Part shown: positions 1 to 9,150 of the stretch, piece by piece
How positions within the stretch are numbered: the first letter of the stretch is position 1
Layout of the letters: each line of letters opens with the position of its first letter
Assembly (NCBI GenBank): GCA_022574595.1
Contig: JACZRS010000016.1
Span: 69,589-123,774 of the forward strand
Source of the DNA: Planctomycetota bacterium
GTDB taxonomy: Bacteria; Planctomycetota; Phycisphaerae; Phycisphaerales; SM1A02
Direction: 5' to 3'
Length of the DNA stretch: 54,186 bases
Position numbers and translations under genes: made by a program
The notes under the pieces: generated by a model
The model's input: the letters and a program-made list of their open reading frames with translations, nothing else
Told to the model about the DNA's origin: nothing
Databases searched by the model: none

Positions 1-57
1 ATGTCGCACGGACTACTCAATAGTATTACTACTGATTTGTATGAGTATGCCTCGATC

Positions 58-438
58 TTATTCGGGGTACTTTATCTCGTATGTCTCACGATCCATCAGT
101 GCATCGAGAGGCGATGGATCAGTAGTGCGAATACGCACAAGCCAGCCCGCACCGTATGGATCGGAATTCAGTAGCGAAGGATCCGCCACAACCGCATCAT
201 TTACTTCAAGAAGCTCTCCGCCAATTGGTGAATAGACATCGCTGGTTGTCTTGACCGACTCGACTTCACCGACGGATTCACCAGGAAGAACGGTTGATTT
301 AGGCTCTTTCATCTCGATATAGGTGATATCGGTGAGTTCATTGACTGCATATTTGGTTAGGCCGAGCGTGACTACATCTTCGTCTATAGACAGCCATTCA
401 TGGGTCTCGGCAAATCGACATTCTTTGGGGTTTGGCAT
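58..438 (-). CDS. gcvH: glycine cleavage system H protein
   Basis: Lipoyl carrier protein of the glycine cleavage complex; it shuttles the methylamine intermediate between the P, T and L proteins in the cytoplasm. The 126-residue length is normal for the family. The N-terminal ETHEWL motif and the lipoylation site ESVKTTSDVYSP, with the acceptor lysine at residue 63, are both intact. The last part (GAGWLVRIR) also matches the family. No other glycine cleavage gene lies within the window; gcvT or gcvP could lie beyond the left edge, since the gene reads leftward and ends 57 bases from it. Very secure call. Confidence 0.96.
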   Translation of the reverse strand: MPNPKECRFAETHEWLSIDEDVVTLGLTKYAVNELTDITYIEMKEPKSTVLPGESVGEVESVKTTSDVYSPIGGELLEVNDAVVADPSLLNSDPYGAGWLVRIRTTDPSPLDALMDRETYEIKYPE

Positions 439-805
439 GATTTTGGCTCAAATGGAAAATGCTCTAAGGCGGCCATACTAGTGTTCTTGGACGATCGAGC
501 AACTTGACTCTTGGTTGAGGACAAGATTATCAAAGTTCTCAGACTAACTTATGGCAGCTAAAGTGCCCAATTGAGGCGTTGTTAGTGGCTTGTGGAAAGA
601 TAGGTAAGGTTTTTGGCATTTTTCAACATTGAACCTATGATGCTAGTGTCGAGGTCTGCGCTTCGATGGTTTTTTGAAATTAATCTTTCTCCCCTCCGGA
701 AAACGTCGGCCTCTTGGTCGGCGTTTTCTATTGTCATGCTGATGAGGATTAGCTATGGGAAGTTTCAGGTGTTAAGCTCATTGCTGGATTTATGCCAATA
801 ACAAG
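439..805. other. intergenic region upstream of gcvH and of the isomerase-cmk-plsC cluster
   Basis: No convincing gene is seen. The short reading frame at 613-801 lacks recognisable motifs and spans a strong hairpin, so it was not called. The region must hold the divergent promoters for gcvH (leftward) and for the rightward cluster. A GC-rich hairpin followed by a T-rich stretch lies at 699-728. Confidence 0.5.
699..728 (+). terminator. hairpin, terminator- or attenuator-like
   Basis: A 13-bp stem with two G-T pairs, closing on a TCTT loop: left arm GAAAACGTCGGCC, right arm GGTCGGCGTTTTC. The right arm runs into TTTTCTATTG, so it could end a rightward transcript. No called gene ends just upstream, so it may close a small leader or non-coding RNA. 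The structure is clear; its role is inference. Confidence 0.4.
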
Positions 806-1624
806 TTGTCTATGGGGTTCCATTTAATCATGTTGCTCACTCTTGCGACGCGGTCGCTGCAAAATCTTATTTCCGGTAATGGTGACATATCAATGTCGCT
901 TTTCGATTTGCCGGACTACGCAATGAAGAACTTCGAGCTGCGCGGCCTGAATGTTCCTGCTTCCATGCTTAGTGGCTGGACGCTAGAGGATATGGATCGA
1001 TTGCGTGACCGCGGGGATAAGGCGGGTTGCCCATGTCTGGTTCTTATTGAAGATACACCACTTAAACTTGCGGATAAAAAAGACTCTGTCCGACTTGAAG
1101 CATCTAAAAGGATAAAAGCGCTAGCTGTGGCAGCAAATCGCCTAGGCTGTAATGCTCTTGCAATTCAATGCCAAGCACCGGCAACTTCTGATGGACTTGA
1201 TTTAACCGCAAGCGAGCTCAAAATAGTTATGCCGTCAATAGAGCGTACTGAACTTAATCTTCTTATTGCGCCCTCTGAAGGTTTAACTAGCACTGCTGAA
1301 GGCTTAACCGATCTATTAAAACGTGTGGGCGGATTCCGTGTAGGCTCGCTTCCTGATTTTGAACATTCAGCAGCATCAGGTGATTTAGTTCAATCGCTAA
1401 GAGCGTTAGCACCGTATGCAGGTTCAATACACGCTACAATTAACGACTTTGACAAAAAAGGTAACCACAAAGGCTGTGATCTTGTAGATGGCATTGAAGC
1501 AATTCGAAGTGTGGGATTTGTCAACACAATTGCCATAGACTTTGTTGGATCTGGTGATCCTATTAAAAGTGTTGAGCAAGCTCAGAAGATTCTTCAACAC
1601 GCAATTGATACGCCTCGGGAATAA
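806..1624 (+). CDS. sugar-phosphate isomerase/epimerase-like TIM-barrel protein
   Basis: The 272-residue cytoplasmic protein has the look of the xylose-isomerase-like TIM-barrel family: an N-terminal LRGLNVPASMLSGWTLEDM strand-helix unit, a middle ANRLGCNALAIQCQAP strand, and a late AIDFVGSGDP strand followed by a helix. The metal-binding residues expected of an active isomerase are not obvious, so catalytic function and substrate are unknown. The earliest start is TTG at 806; an ATG two codons later (812) is an alternative, and both add a hydrophobic leader of about 20 residues that may not be translated. The stop overlaps the cmk start by one base (TAATG), so the two are translationally coupled. 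Family call moderate, function unknown. Confidence 0.58.
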   Translation: MSMGFHLIMLLTLATRSLQNLISGNGDISMSLFDLPDYAMKNFELRGLNVPASMLSGWTLEDMDRLRDRGDKAGCPCLVLIEDTPLKLADKKDSVRLEASKRIKALAVAANRLGCNALAIQCQAPATSDGLDLTASELKIVMPSIERTELNLLIAPSEGLTSTAEGLTDLLKRVGGFRVGSLPDFEHSAASGDLVQSLRALAPYAGSIHATINDFDKKGNHKGCDLVDGIEAIRSVGFVNTIAIDFVGSGDPIKSVEQAQKILQHAIDTPRE

Positions 1625-2346
1625 TGCAAGGCATGCAAAGCAGCCAACACCCTGGATCAAATGTAATAATCACCATTGATGGACCAGCTGGAACCGGTAA
1701 GTCAACAGTGGCTCACAACCTAGCCGCGCGGCTTGGCCTGGATTTTCTTGATACCGGAGCTATGTATCGTGCTGCTGCATTGTTAGCCTTAGAAAGTAAT
1801 ATTGAACCTGCAAATGGAAGCGCATTGGCGACGAAAATCCACGAGGTAGGTATTAAGTTTGATTGGAATCAGGATCCGCCAGGCATTTTGATAGGCGATC
1901 GTGATGTGAGCAAGCGCATCCGCGATTTAGATGTCAGTGAAATAGTATCTATTGTTGCTGCACAATCTCAATTGCGCGCAGAATTAGTAAGTAGCCAACG
2001 ACAAATTGCCCAGGAACATCCTCGATTAGTTACCGAAGGACGCGATCAGGGATCATCAGTTTTTCCAGATGCTGTTGTTCGCTTTTTTCTAAGCGCGTCT
2101 TTAGAAATTAGAGCAGATAGACGAGTAGAACAATTAGAAAACTCAGGCACTCAAGTTAGCCGAGAACGCATTATCCAAGACATTACTGGGCGAGATCGTC
2201 TTGATACTGAAAGAGCCGATGGACCTTTGGTTCGGCCTAGTGGAGCTGTTGATATTGATACTGATAGCTTAAGTATTGAACAAGTTGTTGATTTGATGGA
2301 ATCAATCGTGCGGCAAACAACCAGTGAAGCTGGGCTAAAGCTGTGA
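1624..2346 (+). CDS. cmk: (d)CMP kinase (cytidylate kinase)
   Basis: Phosphorylates CMP and dCMP with ATP in pyrimidine nucleotide synthesis. The P-loop GPAGTGKST lies at residues 20-28, followed by the family hallmark DTGAMYRA. Further on are TEGRDQGSSVFPDA (the D-x-G-x-x-VFP-x-A motif, with Gln replacing the more usual Ile/Met in the middle) and RADRR in the lid region. At 240 residues it is full length. It overlaps the upstream gene by one base and the downstream plsC by four (GTGA). The cmk-plsC order is common in bacteria. Confidence 0.97.
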   Translation: MQGMQSSQHPGSNVIITIDGPAGTGKSTVAHNLAARLGLDFLDTGAMYRAAALLALESNIEPANGSALATKIHEVGIKFDWNQDPPGILIGDRDVSKRIRDLDVSEIVSIVAAQSQLRAELVSSQRQIAQEHPRLVTEGRDQGSSVFPDAVVRFFLSASLEIRADRRVEQLENSGTQVSRERIIQDITGRDRLDTERADGPLVRPSGAVDIDTDSLSIEQVVDLMESIVRQTTSEAGLKL

Positions 2347-3095
2347 AGATATTACAATTTAAGCGCAGAGCGCCAACATTTCCCTGGTATGTGACATTCT
2401 TTGGTTGGGTGATAATTCAAAGAATCATTCAAGTATTTATTATGATAGTTTATCGCGCAAAGTTCCTTGGTAGGAGTAATATTCATTCACAAGGCGCAAT
2501 AATCTATGTTTCTAACCACCAATCTAATTACGATCCAGTATTAATATCAGGCTTAATTAGAGATCGCCCTTTCTCATCTATGGCAAGGGCAGGACTTTTT
2601 GATTTCAAGCCCTTCGGTTGGATAATTCGTTTGTTTGGAACAATTTCATTGAAGCGCGGCCAACAAGATATTGCTGCAATGCGAGCAGCGCTAGAAGTAC
2701 TTAGTCGTGGTGGATGCATACTCCTATTTCCAGAAGGCGCGCGCACTCCGGATGGAACCATACACCCATTTAAACGAGGCTTTTTGGTACTTGTTAAGAA
2801 AAGTAAAGCACCAGTTGTGCCTATCGCGGTTGAGGGCAATCACGATATTTACCCAATCGGCCAAACATATCCTAAGTTTCGTGGCAGAATGATGGTTAAG
2901 GCGGGTAAGCCTATACCTGCTGAGGAACTTTTAGCAAAGCAATCTGATAAAGCATTGGAAGATTTACGCAAAGAAATTGATGCAATGCGACTTGAGTTGC
3001 GTGAAGAACTTCGCAATGTTACAAGAGGGAAGTTCCCCAAACCCGGATTGGCAGATGCAAGTTGTTCAAGAGAAGCAATTATTGCTAAGACATGA
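2343..3095 (+). CDS. plsC: 1-acyl-sn-glycerol-3-phosphate acyltransferase
   Basis: Transfers an acyl chain to lysophosphatidic acid to make phosphatidic acid at the inner membrane. The catalytic H-x4-D motif is at His59 and Asp64 (NHQSNYD) and the FPEGAR substrate motif at about 129-134. A hydrophobic N-terminal segment (about residues 15-37) anchors it. It starts with GTG inside the end of cmk (four-base overlap), showing coupling. Its last 11 bases overlap the convergent permease gene. The 250-residue length is normal, with a charged C-terminal tail beyond the conserved core. Confidence 0.93.
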   Translation: MKILQFKRRAPTFPWYVTFFGWVIIQRIIQVFIMIVYRAKFLGRSNIHSQGAIIYVSNHQSNYDPVLISGLIRDRPFSSMARAGLFDFKPFGWIIRLFGTISLKRGQQDIAAMRAALEVLSRGGCILLFPEGARTPDGTIHPFKRGFLVLVKKSKAPVVPIAVEGNHDIYPIGQTYPKFRGRMMVKAGKPIPAEELLAKQSDKALEDLRKEIDAMRLELREELRNVTRGKFPKPGLADASCSREAIIAKT

Positions 3096-3900
3096 GTCCG
3101 AGCATATTCACACACGCCAAAGCCATCAGAATAATAAATGCTATACGTAAAATCCGTAGTGGAATTATATGTGTAAGTTTCGCGCCGAATAGCGCACCGA
3201 TTATTGCGGTCGGCACAATACATGCAGCAATTAAAAGGCTGTCTTTGTAATCAACCGGTATTAATCCTGCAGTGCCATTTGTTATTTTATCGAGACCAAC
3301 ATTTTTCGTCCAAGCACCTACTGAAGCAGTGATACACATGACAGCAGCACTAGTAGCAATTGCTTGGCGTAAAGGTAAACGGCAAACTCGTTGTAATAAT
3401 GGTGCTGCAATTGCCCCCCCACCAATACCTAATAGGCCGGCTGTAAAACCCATTATTATCCCAACAATCCCAATTGGAACCCAGCCGGTACGCTCAGGCT
3501 TTTCGCCGTTGTTCTTTGCCTCTTCAAAAAGCTTCATTACGTTAAATGCGATTATGTATAAAAGGAACACTCCGAAGATTTTCTTCAGTGCATGGCCATC
3601 GAAACTATTTGATGCCCAAACTCCTAAGAGGATGAATACAAGCCCAAATGGCAGCATCCGAATCATCACATCCCAACGAACGGTCTGAGCCTGGTGGTGA
3701 CGGAATAAGGAAGGAGCTGCGACGAATACATTGACGATCATGGCGGCGGCTTGGGACAGGTGCTGACTCTTATCCATCACTAAAGTCAACACGGGGATAA
3801 TAATCAGGGATCCGCCTATTCCTACGAGGCCACCAACAGCCCCTGCAAAGAGTCCGAGAAAAACCAACCAAATAAGCTCTACAACCGGAATCGAATCCAT
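3085..3900 (-). CDS. TauE/SafE family membrane permease
   Basis: Polytopic inner-membrane protein of 271 residues with about eight hydrophobic segments. Its two homologous halves each begin with the family's glycine-rich signature: GAVGGLVGIGGSLIIIPVL near residue 20 and GFTAGLLGIGGGAIAAPLL near residue 150. Known members export sulfite, sulfoacetate or other organic anions. The substrate here cannot be told, and no sulfur-metabolism gene is adjacent. It runs convergently to plsC with an 11-base overlap. Family call is secure. Confidence 0.92.
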   Translation of the reverse strand: MDSIPVVELIWLVFLGLFAGAVGGLVGIGGSLIIIPVLTLVMDKSQHLSQAAAMIVNVFVAAPSLFRHHQAQTVRWDVMIRMLPFGLVFILLGVWASNSFDGHALKKIFGVFLLYIIAFNVMKLFEEAKNNGEKPERTGWVPIGIVGIIMGFTAGLLGIGGGAIAAPLLQRVCRLPLRQAIATSAAVMCITASVGAWTKNVGLDKITNGTAGLIPVDYKDSLLIAACIVPTAIIGALFGAKLTHIIPLRILRIAFIILMALACVNMLGLMS

Positions 3901-4163
3901 GCTGCCAGTGTAGGGACATGATGAATCTGCGTTGGCAAAGTCCGATTGAAATTCGACTTGTCCGGATAATTGTCAAGATTTCCCCAATTTCGCGCCCCAG
4001 TTAGCCGGTTTCGTGCGGCTGGTATCTGACGTACCCCAACACAAATATATCCCTGGTTTAGCCTTGACCGCGGAGTATGGTCCTAGGACAAAGGGTGCCA
4101 TTCAAAGCTATGCAACCAAGAACCGCTAGCTGAATCGCCATCCTGGGAAAGGGCGATACTTAT

Positions 4164-4748
4164 ATGAAACTAAAGACACGAACTACACCCGCTGCGGGAT
4201 CACTACACCGATGTAAAAACATTGCATTTACAACAATTCTCTCAGCAATTGCAATTTTAGCAATCTTCAGCAGTACTGTGATAGTTGCAGCTGATCAACC
4301 AACAGACCTAACAGGTAACTTAGAGCCTGGCGAAATAACTCCAAGTCATAATGAAGATCAAGGAACTACCCGCTGGTTCAATGGTCGGCCGGTACGTCCT
4401 GCTCGAACTATCACCATGACAGTAACCGCTTATAGTCCCGATGCTCAATCATGCGGCGAGTATGCAGACGGTATTACCGCAAGTGGTTACTCAGTAAAAA
4501 CCAACGGCATGAAGCTCGTTGCAGCAGATACTTCACTATTCCCATTCGGAACAAAGCTCTCAATCCCCGGCTATGATGACAGCCACATCGTTCCAGTTCT
4601 CGATCGTGGCGGAGCAATCAAAGGCAATCATCTCGATGCACTATTTCCCACACACCAGGAAGCCCTTGAGTGGGGTGTGCAGGAATTAGAAGTAACAATC
4701 TGGGAATACGCAGACGGCCAAGCCGATGATTTCCACGCGATTTATTAA
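4164..4748 (+). CDS. secreted 3D-domain protein
   Basis: A 194-residue protein with an N-terminal hydrophobic segment (about residues 20-43), likely a signal peptide or anchor, and a C-terminal 3D domain (about 82-182). The domain is named for three conserved aspartates, here at about 122 (AADTSLFPFGT), 147 (LDRGGAIKG) and 158 (HLDALF). The fold is shared with MltA and with cell-wall-active proteins such as YabE/YocH, so a role in peptidoglycan turnover or surface attachment is plausible. The stretch between the signal and the domain is short and acidic. A purine-rich GGGAAAGGG lies about 13 bases upstream of the ATG. Confidence 0.87.
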   Translation: MKLKTRTTPAAGSLHRCKNIAFTTILSAIAILAIFSSTVIVAADQPTDLTGNLEPGEITPSHNEDQGTTRWFNGRPVRPARTITMTVTAYSPDAQSCGEYADGITASGYSVKTNGMKLVAADTSLFPFGTKLSIPGYDDSHIVPVLDRGGAIKGNHLDALFPTHQEALEWGVQELEVTIWEYADGQADDFHAIY

Positions 4749-4844
4749 GCATCAGTAAATTTTATACCGGCCATTATTGTCTTAAACTGGCTGTTTCTAT
4801 GCGAGAGTGCGTAGGATGAGCAATTAATTGCTACAATCGTCCCC

Positions 4845-6374
4845 GTGATTAGTCGGGTACATAGTTTTGTTCTACAGGGTATTGATGCAACGGCGTGCGA
4901 GATTGAAGCTGATCTTAGTACGGTGGGGCTGCCTAAGACGACAATCGTGGGGTTGCCGGACGCTGCGGTTAAGGAGTCTATGGAACGGGTGCGCACAGCC
5001 TTGCTTAATAGCGGCTTTCGTTATCCACAAAGTCGAATCACAATCAATCTGGCACCGGCTGATGTGCGCAAGGAAGGGCCGGTCTATGACCTGCCTATCG
5101 CAGTAGCACTATTGCTGGCTAGTTCGACAATAGAACCGACAAACGATAACAATCGTCCTCATGTTCATGATTTTATTATTGCAGGCGAGCTTGCGCTTGA
5201 TGGACGCATTCGTCCCATTAAAGGCACTATAAGTTTAGCGTTATTAGCAAAGGAACACCGCGTGCGCGGCGTGATAGTTCCGCTAGCAAACGCAGCCGAA
5301 GCAGCAGCCGTGGATGGTATTGAAGTATTAGGCGTAGAATCTCTTGGCCAAGTCGTAGGAATGCTTAACGGCAACTGCACAGTTGAGCCACATGAAACAA
5401 TTGATATTGACTCCTTAATTGCGGAAACAAATGCGTCGGTAGATTTTGTAGAAGTTCGCGGACAAGAAGCAGCAAAGCGCGCAATCACCATCGCAGCAGC
5501 TGGTGGACATAACATTTTAATGATTGGGCCTGCCGGTACGGGAAAAACCATGATGGCAAAGGCGCTCTGCGGAGTGTTACCTCCTTTAACACGCGAAGAA
5601 GCACTTGAAGTAACGCGCATTTATTCCAGTGCCGGGCAACTCAAGCCGGGCGAACCTTTGATGACACGGCGGCCTGTCAGATCACCACACCATACAGCAT
5701 CAGGGCCAGCGATAATTGGTGGCGGGACAATACCTCGGCCGGGCGATGTGAGTCTTGCTCATCGAGGTGTTCTATTTCTTGATGAAATGCCCGAGTTTGC
5801 GCGCCATGTATTAGAAACACTTCGCCAGCCACTGGAAGATGGATATGTAACAGTAGCAAGAGCGCATGGTTCGGTACGGTTTCCTGCGCGATTTATGCTG
5901 GTTGGAGCACTAAATCCAACGCCCAAGGGAAATATGGCCACTGATGAAATAAGTCAGCGCCAAATGGAGAAGTATTTATCTAGAATTTCAGCACCACTTA
6001 TTGATCGAATAGACATTCATGTAGAGGTTCCAACCGTTGCTTATCGTCAATTGACATCAAAGCATGATGGCAGCAGTACAGCGAGCATTCGCCAAATTGT
6101 TCTTGATGTTCGTAAAATACAATCAGCTCGCCAGGGAGATCATCGCACGAATTCTGAACTTTCCGGGAAGCTTCTGGACAAATATGTGTCCTTAGATGAG
6201 TCCGCCCAAACATTGCTGGGACAGGCCATAACGGAATTATCCCTCAGCGCCAGGGCTTATGACAAAATTCGTCGAGTTTCAAGAACCATTGCTGATATGG
6301 AGCATAGTCAAACGGTCCAGTCACAACATATCGCAGAAGCTGTCCAATATCGCCTGCTTGATCGAATGCTATAA
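4845..6374 (+). CDS. comM: YifB/ComM family Mg-chelatase-like AAA ATPase
   Basis: Full-length 509-residue member of the ComM/YifB family, known in naturally transformable bacteria as a hexameric helicase that drives branch migration of incoming DNA. The N-terminal LonC-like domain (residues 1-180) starts with RVHSFVLQGIDA. Walker A (GPAGTGKT) is at 228-235, followed by RSPHHTAS at 279-286. Walker B (VLFLDEMPEF) lies near 309-318 and the C-terminal Mg-chelatase domain after about 410. It starts at GTG 4845. With dprA also in this window, the two are a hint, not proof, of DNA uptake. Confidence 0.95.
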   Translation: MISRVHSFVLQGIDATACEIEADLSTVGLPKTTIVGLPDAAVKESMERVRTALLNSGFRYPQSRITINLAPADVRKEGPVYDLPIAVALLLASSTIEPTNDNNRPHVHDFIIAGELALDGRIRPIKGTISLALLAKEHRVRGVIVPLANAAEAAAVDGIEVLGVESLGQVVGMLNGNCTVEPHETIDIDSLIAETNASVDFVEVRGQEAAKRAITIAAAGGHNILMIGPAGTGKTMMAKALCGVLPPLTREEALEVTRIYSSAGQLKPGEPLMTRRPVRSPHHTASGPAIIGGGTIPRPGDVSLAHRGVLFLDEMPEFARHVLETLRQPLEDGYVTVARAHGSVRFPARFMLVGALNPTPKGNMATDEISQRQMEKYLSRISAPLIDRIDIHVEVPTVAYRQLTSKHDGSSTASIRQIVLDVRKIQSARQGDHRTNSELSGKLLDKYVSLDESAQTLLGQAITELSLSARAYDKIRRVSRTIADMEHSQTVQSQHIAEAVQYRLLDRML

Positions 6375-6407
6375 GTAGTGCGTCCAAATCTGTAAACTAA
6401 TAAATCT

Positions 6408-7853
6408 ATGAACCGCGACAGAATAGCCAAGCGCATCCTGAAATACATAGTTCCTGTCAAGGACAATGAGATCGCTACGATGCTGCTTTCTGCTCTATAT
6501 TTCTTTCTACTTTTTACAGGCTACTACCCACTTCGAGCCTTACGCGAAAACATGGGTGTCAAAGCTGGCATAGAAAATTTAGCATGGCTTTGGACCGGAA
6601 CGCTTATAGCAATCATCGTGTTAAATCCCATTTTCTCCGCGCTCGTTGCGCGTTACCCTCGACGCATATTCATTGCCTTTGTCTACCGCTTTTTCATAAT
6701 AAATCTGCTTATATTTTTTGTACTGTTCAAGGTTTTCCCTGACGGCCAATCGAATATCTATATAGGCCGCGCCTTTTATATGTGGCTGAGCGTATTTAAT
6801 CTCTTTGTAGTGTCCGTGGGTTGGGGATTTATGGCTGATATCTTCAGCAGTCCCCAAGGCAAACGTCTCTTCGGTTTCATAGCAAGTGGCGCTAGCCTTG
6901 GAGGACTTATTGGCTCAGCATTAATCATATTACTTGTAGATCACATTGATCCCTATTTGTTTATGATCTTTGCAGCAATACTTCTTGAAGCGGTAGTTAG
7001 AACTGTTAAGCCACTCAACCGCATCGCAACTCGCACTCCTCAAGATACCGAGCACGAGAAAGAGCAATCGAATAATGAAGGTTTATCGTCTCTAGCGTCA
7101 TCAGATGAGCCAATCCACGGAAGTATGTGGGAAGGTATTCTCCGAGTATCCAAATCACCTTATCTAATTGGAATCGCTCTACTTATGGTATTTTGGAGTG
7201 CGAGTGGAACAATCATGTATTTGGCGCAGGCAGACATTGCTGACAATTTTGCTGACGATTCCCCTCGGATTAAATTCTTTGCCTCCGTTAATTTTTGGGT
7301 AAACGTATTTTCCTTCTTTGGGCAAGCGTGGCTGGCATCACGTTTAATAAAGTTATTGGGAATCGGCTTAACTCTTGCGATTCTTCCTGTGGTAATTATT
7401 GTAGGTTTTACGATACTTGGTACTTCCATTACCCGCCTTGAACCAACAACATTGATTTGGGTATTTATTGTAATAGAAACAATAAGGAAGGTCGCAAACT
7501 ATTCGTTAGCCAAACCTGCTCGTGAAATTCTCTATACTGTCGTGCCGCGTGCAGTGAAGTACAAGTCTAAAATTTTCATTGATACGTTCATAGTTCGCAG
7601 TAGTGATCCAATAAATGGCTGGATAATAAAAGTCCTTGGGCTTAGCACTGCCGCAGTGATGTTTGCTGTTCTGCCGATCGCAGGTGTTTGGTTCATGTTG
7701 GCCCTGGCTCTTGGGGCAAAGCAAAAGGTCCTGGCAGCAAATGTCTCCGAATCCCAAGTACCATCATGTCCTTCCTGTGGATGGAATCTGCGCAGCCTGG
7801 ATCAGGAACAATGCCCTGAATGTGGCGCAGCTGTTGAAGTAATTAAAACATAA
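6408..7853 (+). CDS. ATP/ADP-translocase-like (NTP/NDP exchange family) membrane carrier with C-terminal zinc ribbon
   Basis: The 481-residue protein has about 11 membrane segments. Its sequence style (SALYFFLLFTGYYPLRALRE near the N terminus, then GWGFMADIFSSPQGKRLFGF near 145-165) fits the NTP/NDP exchange (Npt/Tlc-like) carrier family, best known from intracellular bacteria and plastids. Relatives in free-living bacteria are of unknown substrate. A hydrophilic loop (about 210-245) splits the two halves. The last 40 residues form a cytoplasmic zinc ribbon, CPSCGWNLRSLDQEQCPECG, an unusual addition for a carrier. The stop overlaps the next ATG by one base (TAATG), so the pair is translationally coupled. 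Confidence 0.72.
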   Translation: MNRDRIAKRILKYIVPVKDNEIATMLLSALYFFLLFTGYYPLRALRENMGVKAGIENLAWLWTGTLIAIIVLNPIFSALVARYPRRIFIAFVYRFFIINLLIFFVLFKVFPDGQSNIYIGRAFYMWLSVFNLFVVSVGWGFMADIFSSPQGKRLFGFIASGASLGGLIGSALIILLVDHIDPYLFMIFAAILLEAVVRTVKPLNRIATRTPQDTEHEKEQSNNEGLSSLASSDEPIHGSMWEGILRVSKSPYLIGIALLMVFWSASGTIMYLAQADIADNFADDSPRIKFFASVNFWVNVFSFFGQAWLASRLIKLLGIGLTLAILPVVIIVGFTILGTSITRLEPTTLIWVFIVIETIRKVANYSLAKPAREILYTVVPRAVKYKSKIFIDTFIVRSSDPINGWIIKVLGLSTAAVMFAVLPIAGVWFMLALALGAKQKVLAANVSESQVPSCPSCGWNLRSLDQEQCPECGAAVEVIKT

Positions 7854-9118
7854 TGATCCGTTTACTACGCCATCTTGTCATATTTATTGTGCTAGGAGTA
7901 GTAACAACCATTACCGTTGCGTGGTGTTGCTCTGCATGGGTGCGAGTTTGGGATGTTGATAAAGCAGCAACCGGCGTTACATCAAATCAAAAACACACTT
8001 GGCTTATACAATCTTATGTTCGCTCAGGTGCGAGCTGGATTAGCGCGACTCCGATTTGGGACATAGATCTATTTCGCCATGGCCGATACTCACAGGGTGG
8101 TTGGCAACTTGATGCGCATACATTTACCGCCTCAAAACTTGTAAATCAAGCGCCTGATCCCGCCATACCCTTTGATTGGAAACATTATGTAAGTGTACGC
8201 GGCTGGCCTTGGCCTGCATTGTATGGCGAAACACCGGCATATGATCCTGTAGCTGCAGAATTAGAATACCACAGAAAACTAAAAGAAGAATTCAATGCGC
8301 CCAAAACAATAGTAGAAGAGACAAAACCGCTAAAAGCTGCTAAGCCAATTGTTGATGTTGCAGATAGGCCGCTTCCAATTTGGCCAATTTGGGATGGGTT
8401 TGCTGCTGACAGTGGTTTATATGCGTTTGTATGGTTAATGATATGGGTAGTATTTTTCCCGGTTAGCCGTGCTATTAGAATTCGAGGTGTTATCTTTCGA
8501 GCGCTTGTTGCAGCGTTGCTTGGTGTGGTATCTACTGTTGCAGTAGCCTGGGGGTGCGCATGGTGGGTTGACGTCCAAACAGGTAGAACGTGGCGAGAAA
8601 CACTCAAAGAAAATCAAACCAGCGCTATCTCTACTTATATCCAGCACACTCAAACTTGGGGAACCAAGCGTTCAAGTAGTCAGGTACGCCGATTCCCATT
8701 TCCATTGATTGATTCTGCTTCCAACACGACAACCATATCAGATTCTTTTGGTTGGCCAGCTCTGGCTATGAAATGTAGTGTTACAATTTCATTTGACCTA
8801 ACAACTAGAAAACAAACTATGAGCGATGACAAATCTGTGCTGCGTTTAGATGCGCTTTTAGGTTCAGTCGAAGACTCTCCCAAATTGCCTTTGGGTATTA
8901 GAGCCGGTGGATTTGCCATTGATTCAGTATTTTTTGCTTTGGCCTGGTATATTGTGTTTGGTATTGCGGCCATTCCAAAATGCTTACGCCAATTTCGCCG
9001 CAGGGGTCGCGGTGAATGTATCTGGTGTGGCTACGACCTGCGTGGCAGTAAGCATAACCGATGCACTGAATGTGGAGTACAAATCAGCAGGATATTACAA
9101 CTGGACCTAATTGAGTAA
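7853..9118 (+). CDS. internally duplicated membrane protein with C-terminal zinc ribbon
   Basis: No family recognised. The 421 residues form two similar halves, each opening with a membrane segment of the same pattern: VIFIVLGVVTTITVAWCCSAW near residue 8 and FRALVAALLGVVSTVAVAW near residue 210. Each half then has a Trp-rich extracytoplasmic region and a closing membrane segment. The C terminus is a zinc ribbon, CIWCGYDLRGSKHNRCTECG, the same kind that ends the preceding carrier. Translation is coupled to that gene (one-base overlap), so the two products probably act together in the inner membrane. Function unknown. Confidence 0.8.
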   Translation: MIRLLRHLVIFIVLGVVTTITVAWCCSAWVRVWDVDKAATGVTSNQKHTWLIQSYVRSGASWISATPIWDIDLFRHGRYSQGGWQLDAHTFTASKLVNQAPDPAIPFDWKHYVSVRGWPWPALYGETPAYDPVAAELEYHRKLKEEFNAPKTIVEETKPLKAAKPIVDVADRPLPIWPIWDGFAADSGLYAFVWLMIWVVFFPVSRAIRIRGVIFRALVAALLGVVSTVAVAWGCAWWVDVQTGRTWRETLKENQTSAISTYIQHTQTWGTKRSSSQVRRFPFPLIDSASNTTTISDSFGWPALAMKCSVTISFDLTTRKQTMSDDKSVLRLDALLGSVEDSPKLPLGIRAGGFAIDSVFFALAWYIVFGIAAIPKCLRQFRRRGRGECIWCGYDLRGSKHNRCTECGVQISRILQLDLIE

Positions 9119-9150
9119 ATTCCCGCTTAATGTTGCAAATCTAAGTGCGT

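Noticed and set aside
5165-5620. 151-codon minus-strand frame
   Set aside because: Antisense of the comM gene, low-complexity Ser/Ala/Pro composition, no ribosome site.
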